Positions 15,596-18,914 of a stretch of DNA of 18,914 bases are shown piece after piece. The notes beneath the pieces are model-generated. The model worked only from the letters and a program-made list of their open reading frames with translations. It did no database searches and was not told where the DNA came from. The stretch comes from DATBVX01 sp035263105. GTDB lineage: Bacteria > Pseudomonadota > Gammaproteobacteria > Steroidobacterales > Steroidobacteraceae. The number at the start of each line of letters is the position of its first letter. Position 1 is the first letter of the stretch. The position numbers and the translations under genes were made by a program. The stretch covers positions 1 through 18,914 of the forward strand of contig DATFRO010000022.1 of NCBI GenBank assembly GCA_035263105.1, written 5' to 3'.

Positions 15596-18247
15596 ATGCA
15601 TTTTCGCATTCCCTCGCTTCTGCTGATCGGAATTCTCGCCGGGACACCAGCGGGCGCCGCCGACGATTACCCGCACGCGCGCCTGCCGGACACGGTGCGC
15701 CCCGAGCGTTACACGCTCGCCCTGAACATCGATCCACGCACTGAAACTTTTACCGGCCAGGCCGATATCGCGGTGCAGGTCCGCCAGGCGACCCAGCGCA
15801 TCTGGTTGCACGGCAGCGGCCTGACGGTTTCGAGTGCCGTGGTGGAAGCGGCCGGCCGCAAGTACCCGGCGCGCTACGAGCAGGTCGATCCGATCAGCGG
15901 GGTCGCGCGCCTCGACGTCGACTCAGACCTCCCGGTAGGCGCGGCGACGATCCATTTAGCCTATAGCGCAGGCTTCCGGACCGGCGCCGAGGGGTTTTTT
16001 CGCGTCCAGGCAGGCGATGGCTTCTACGTCTTCTCGCAGATGGAGCCGATCGATGCGCGCCGTGCCTTCCCGGGTTTCGATGAGCCGCGCTTCAAGACGC
16101 CGTTCGCGATCTCCATCGTCGCCCCCGCGGGCAATGAGGCGGTCTCGAATGCGCCGCTCACCGCCACCGAAAAGCTGGCGGATGGACGCGTCAAGTACAC
16201 CTTCGCGCCGACCTTGCCGTTGCCAACGTACCTGGTCGCGATCGCGGTCGGCCCGCTCGACATGGTCACTGCACCACCGGTGCCGCCCAACGACATCCGC
16301 AAGACGCCGCTCCCGTTGCGCGGCGTTGCGACGCGCGGCCAGGGCCCGAAACTCGCGCTCGCGCTGCGCGAAACCCCGGAGCTGGTGCGCCGCCTCGAAC
16401 AGTACTTCGGCATTGCATATCCCTACCCCAAGCTCGACCTGATCGCCTCACCGGAGATGGCCGGCGCCATGGAGAACGCGGGCGCGATTCTTTTCAGCGA
16501 CACCCTCATTCTCCTCGCGCCGGATGCGCCGCTGCCGCAACTGCGCAGCTTCGGCGGTGTCACCGCGCACGAAATTGCGCATCACTGGGTAGGTGACCTG
16601 GTGACGCCCGTATGGTGGGACGATATCTGGCTCAACGAGTCCTTCGCCGAGTGGAGCGGCTACAAGATTGCCGACCAGTGGCGTCCGGATCTCGGGCTGC
16701 GCACCGGCCTGACCCTCGAAGCGCTCGAAGCCATGAGCGTCGATTCGCAGCGCGCGGGCCGGCCTGTTCGCGAGCCGATCGACGACAACACACGCATCGC
16801 CAGTACCTTCGATTCGATCACCTACCAGAAAGGCGGCGGCGTGCTCGCGATGTTCGAATCGTACATGGGTGAGAAAGTGTTCCAGCGCGGGATTCACGAG
16901 CACCTGCTCGCGCACGCGCATGGCAATGCGACCGCGCAGGACTTCTTCGGCGCCCTGGCGCGCGTCGCCGGACAACCAGTGCTGGTCGATGCCTTCCGCT
17001 CCTTCATCGAGCAGCCCGGCGTGCCACTCGTGACGGTGCGCGCCTCGGCCGACGGCCGCAAACTCGAGTTGTCGCAGGCGCGCTATCGGCCGCTCGGCTC
17101 GACGATTCCGCCCGGCGGCGCATGGAAGATTCCGTTCTGCGCCTCACTCCTCGGCGGGGCGAAGCCTCAGAAACTCTGCACGCTGATGACGGGACCGACG
17201 GCGGCCCTCGAGCTGCCGGCGAGCGCGCATCCCTCGGCCGTCATGCCGAATGCCGCGGGCGCGGGTTACTACCGGTTCGCGATGGATCCAGCGGCGATCG
17301 ACAAGCTCCTCGCGGTGGCCACGACGCTCGATCCCGGCGAAGGCCTCGCACTCGCGGACAGCGTCGATGCCGCGTTCCAGGCGGGCACACTGAAGCTCGA
17401 CAAGGTGCTGAGTGCGACCGCCGCGCTCAGTCGTCATCGGGATCGCCTGGTGGCAGTGACCCTGGGGAGCACGCTGCTCGATCTCGGCGACCGGGTGCTC
17501 GACAGCGGCGAGCGCGCGCAGCTCGAGAGCAAGCTCGTCAGCATCTACGGTCCACGCCTGCGCGAGATCGGTTTCGATCCGCGTGCCGGCGTTTACGCCA
17601 AGGACCCGGTCGAGCAACAGCTGATGCGTCGCTCGCTGCTGAGAATCGTGGCCGAGGGCGCGCGTGACAAGGAGGTCAGCGCAGTACTCGCCGACGCGGC
17701 TCGCGCGTCCCTGACGAACCCCGCTGCACTCGATGTCGGCATCCGGGATGTCGCCTGGTCGGTCGCGGCGCGGGACGATGCAAGCTTCGCGGACACGCTC
17801 ATGAAGCAGATCGGCACGATGCAGGACGGGCTGATGCGCCAGCACGCGGCCGGCGCCCTCGGCTCTGCGGAGCAGCCCGCCACGGCAGCCAGGGTGCGCA
17901 CGCTCGCCATCGATGCCAACACGCGCACGATCGAGGGCTTCCTGATGCTCGGCGGCCAGTTCGCCTCGCCCGTCGTGCGGGACGATGCCTGGCGCTGGCT
18001 GCGCGACAACTTCGACTCGGTGCTGCACCGCCTGCCCGGCTTTGCGCAGTCCTCGGCCTTCGAGTATCCGAGCGGCTTCTGCGACACCGCTCAGCGCAAG
18101 GAGCTCGCCGACTTCCTGAGCCCGAGGAGTCGCGAGCTCGGCATGGGAGAGCTCGAACTCGCGCGCACGCTCGAGCACATCGACCTGTGCGTTGCGCAGA
18201 AGACGGCGCATGCCGCGGATATCAAGGCGGCTCTCGGGAGTTCGTAA
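15596..18247 (+). CDS. Exported M1-family zinc aminopeptidase
   Basis: The 883-residue enzyme removes N-terminal residues from peptides. A signal peptide of about 21 residues ends GAA-DD, placing it in the periplasm or outside. The M1 hallmarks are visible: the substrate-binding motif GAMEN at 290-294, zinc motif HEIAH at 325-329 with third ligand E348 (NESFAEW), and the transition-state tyrosine, probably Y410 in the SITYQKGG segment. The C-terminal about 430 residues match the helical ERAP1-type region in length. The WVGDLVTPVWWDDIWLNE context resembles the ERAP/puromycin-sensitive branch rather than E. coli PepN. GAGG eight bases upstream supports the ATG. Its TAA stop lies at the very edge of the right composite repeat, whose terminal motif begins with the next base. 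Confidence 0.96.
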   Translation: MHFRIPSLLLIGILAGTPAGAADDYPHARLPDTVRPERYTLALNIDPRTETFTGQADIAVQVRQATQRIWLHGSGLTVSSAVVEAAGRKYPARYEQVDPISGVARLDVDSDLPVGAATIHLAYSAGFRTGAEGFFRVQAGDGFYVFSQMEPIDARRAFPGFDEPRFKTPFAISIVAPAGNEAVSNAPLTATEKLADGRVKYTFAPTLPLPTYLVAIAVGPLDMVTAPPVPPNDIRKTPLPLRGVATRGQGPKLALALRETPELVRRLEQYFGIAYPYPKLDLIASPEMAGAMENAGAILFSDTLILLAPDAPLPQLRSFGGVTAHEIAHHWVGDLVTPVWWDDIWLNESFAEWSGYKIADQWRPDLGLRTGLTLEALEAMSVDSQRAGRPVREPIDDNTRIASTFDSITYQKGGGVLAMFESYMGEKVFQRGIHEHLLAHAHGNATAQDFFGALARVAGQPVLVDAFRSFIEQPGVPLVTVRASADGRKLELSQARYRPLGSTIPPGGAWKIPFCASLLGGAKPQKLCTLMTGPTAALELPASAHPSAVMPNAAGAGYYRFAMDPAAIDKLLAVATTLDPGEGLALADSVDAAFQAGTLKLDKVLSATAALSRHRDRLVAVTLGSTLLDLGDRVLDSGERAQLESKLVSIYGPRLREIGFDPRAGVYAKDPVEQQLMRRSLLRIVAEGARDKEVSAVLADAARASLTNPAALDVGIRDVAWSVAARDDASFADTLMKQIGTMQDGLMRQHAAGALGSAEQPATAARVRTLAIDANTRTIEGFLMLGGQFASPVVRDDAWRWLRDNFDSVLHRLPGFAQSSAFEYPSGFCDTAQRKELADFLSPRSRELGMGELELARTLEHIDLCVAQKTAHAADIKAALGSS

Positions 18248-18486
18248 GAGCAGTCCGGTTAGGTCGTCGGCTGGGTGTGCCTGGGGAGGCTGGGTGAAAT
18301 GCGCAGTGACGATTTTGAATGCAAGAACATTCAAAATCGCACGCGAACCCTCAGTCCGGGCGGCGCTCAGACCACGATCCGTTACCTGACCTGAAACGAA
18401 GCCGGTCTGAGCGCACTTCGGCCGGACAGAGGGAATTTCACACAGGAGCCCAAGGGCACACCCAGCCAACGCCCCAACCGTCCTGC
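18248..18486. repeat. Inverted-repeat element, right copy, with a different core
   Basis: The 32-base arms 18250-18281 and 18455-18486 are imperfect inverted repeats (about six mismatches), both carrying GGCTGGGTGTGCC, and they match the outer arms of the left element at 79-262. The core between them is unrelated to the left core and has its own structures. One is a perfect 12-bp stem with a 6-base loop at 18310-18339 (CGATTTTGAATG and complement). The other is a large hairpin at 18348-18433, built from CCCTCAGTCCGG/CCGGACAGAGGG and the perfect GCGCTCAGACC/GGTCTGAGCGC. No gene is seen. The element begins immediately after the aminopeptidase stop codon. Confidence 0.75.
18310..18339. other. 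Perfect AT-rich hairpin inside the right element core
   Basis: CGATTTTGAATG (18310-18321) and its exact complement (18328-18339) flank the loop CAAGAA. It stands out as AT-rich in otherwise GC-rich DNA. It lies 63 bases after the aminopeptidase stop. There is no T-run after it, so a simple intrinsic terminator is not supported; a protein-binding site or a structural element of the repeat is possible. Confidence 0.6.
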
Positions 18487-18630
18487 CTTAGCCAGTGACT
18501 TGAACGCGCACCGCGCTGGCTAGCTAGCTTCTTCCCGCGCTAGCTCGCTAGCTTCTTACCTGGCGGGTGATTGCTGGCTCTTCAGGCGTCCGCCGCACAA
18601 CTCTCTGTAACAGTGAATGCCGGAGCGGAT
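18487..18630. repeat. Linker block of the composite repeat with CTAG cluster, right copy
   Basis: This block is the diverged counterpart of 263-384. Between 18518 and 18560 it holds four CTAG tetranucleotides in two tandem versions of a segment ending GCTAGCTTCTT-x-CC, followed by the shared CTTCAGGCGTCCGCCGCA landmark. No gene or RNA was recognised. Confidence 0.6.
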
Positions 18631-18840
18631 GGACATTGGGTGACACCTGCTCGACGGCGCCGTACCAGTGTTTGCGGGTGCGACGCTTCGAGTTCTGCGG
18701 TAGTGAGCGTGACCCCGGCGCCGGCGACAGGTTTGTCACCCAATGGCCACGCCGTGATGGCATTCACGCAAGGGCGTGACCCCGGCGCCGGCGACAGGTT
18801 TGTCACCCAATGGCCACGCCGTGATGGCATTCACGGGGCT
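18631..18840. repeat. Long hairpin block of the composite repeat, right copy, with 62-bp tandem duplication
   Basis: CATTGGGTGACA at 18634-18645 pairs with its complement at 18734-18745 and again at 18801-18812. The 3' half of the block, 62 bases from GCGTGACCCC to CATTCACG, is present twice without a mismatch at 18707-18768 and 18774-18835. The stretch 18619-18768 matches 373-522 at 147 of 150 bases. The block ends directly at the stop codon of the next minus-strand gene. Apparent short reading frames across it are repeat artefacts. Confidence 0.8.
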
Positions 18841-18914
18841 CTACAACGCCCCCACGAAGTCGCGCTTGCCCAATTCCAGGCCACTGTGGCGCAGCAGCGC
18901 GTAGGCGGTGGTGG
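18841..18914 (-). CDS. 3' end of a minus-strand gene (partial)
   Basis: Read on the minus strand, the last 74 bases encode TTAYALLRHSGLELGKRDF and then VGAL before a TAG stop at 18841-18843. Nearly all codons end in G or C, matching the coding style of the window. The rest of the gene lies outside the window and the family was not recognised; the sequence looks like the C-terminal helix of a soluble enzyme, but that is only an impression. The gene converges on the aminopeptidase across the right composite repeat. Confidence 0.6.
   Translation of the reverse strand, partial: TTAYALLRHSGLELGKRDFVGAL

Noticed and set aside
15596..18247. PepN-type cytoplasmic aminopeptidase N
   Set aside because: It has a signal peptide, and the region after HEIAH matches the ERAP/puromycin-sensitive branch rather than E. 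coli PepN.

Overview
The window is high-GC bacterial DNA with G or C in most third codon positions, compact gene spacing and clear Shine-Dalgarno sites. Gene content points to a Gram-negative proteobacterium, most likely a free-living gammaproteobacterium: periplasmic-type signal peptides, a MauG-type c-heme domain, a SenC/SCO protein, an AAHS transporter, a SPOR protein and a periplasmic M1 aminopeptidase. The lineage is an inference from gene content only; there is no rRNA or other marker gene.

Layout from left to right. 1-42 is the 3' end of a plus-strand gene. 43-559 is a tail-to-tail intergenic region filled by a composite repeat. 560-1366 (minus) is a NYN-domain/OST-HTH putative RNase, divergent from a double SPOR-like protein (1594-2667). 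Formate-tetrahydrofolate ligase follows (2808-4505). An amidase-signature hydrolase (4528-5982, minus) is divergent from an AAHS-type MFS transporter (6104-7456). A 6.9-kb gene (7652-14560) encodes a 2302-residue exported multidomain protein, and its stop codon overlaps the start of a SCO/SenC copper-chaperone gene (14560-15186). A small unrecognised gene (15210-15524, minus) is divergent from an M1 aminopeptidase (15596-18247). 18248-18840 is a second composite repeat, again between convergent genes, and 18841-18914 is the 3' end of a minus-strand gene.

The standout is the 7652-15186 pair. One polypeptide joins a galactose/glyoxal-oxidase-like copper-radical oxidase (all five expected copper and cofactor residues are present), a triplicated Cys-containing segment, Ig-like and PKD domains, a YncE-like beta-propeller, a di-heme MauG/cytochrome c peroxidase-like domain with two CXXCH motifs, and a tail of LamG-FN3-FN3-Ig-FN3-LamG. 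The oxidase would make H2O2 and the di-heme domain belongs to a family that can use it; the coupled SCO protein could supply the copper. This resembles, in fused form, the Streptomyces GlxA/DtpA/Sco system.

The second point of interest is the pair of composite repeats. Both lie between convergent genes, have the same orientation and the same block order (inverted-repeat element with a variable core, CTAG-rich linker, long hairpin block), and share a 150-bp stretch with only three mismatches about 18.2 kb apart. No transposase, integrase, CRISPR array, tRNA or rRNA gene was seen.
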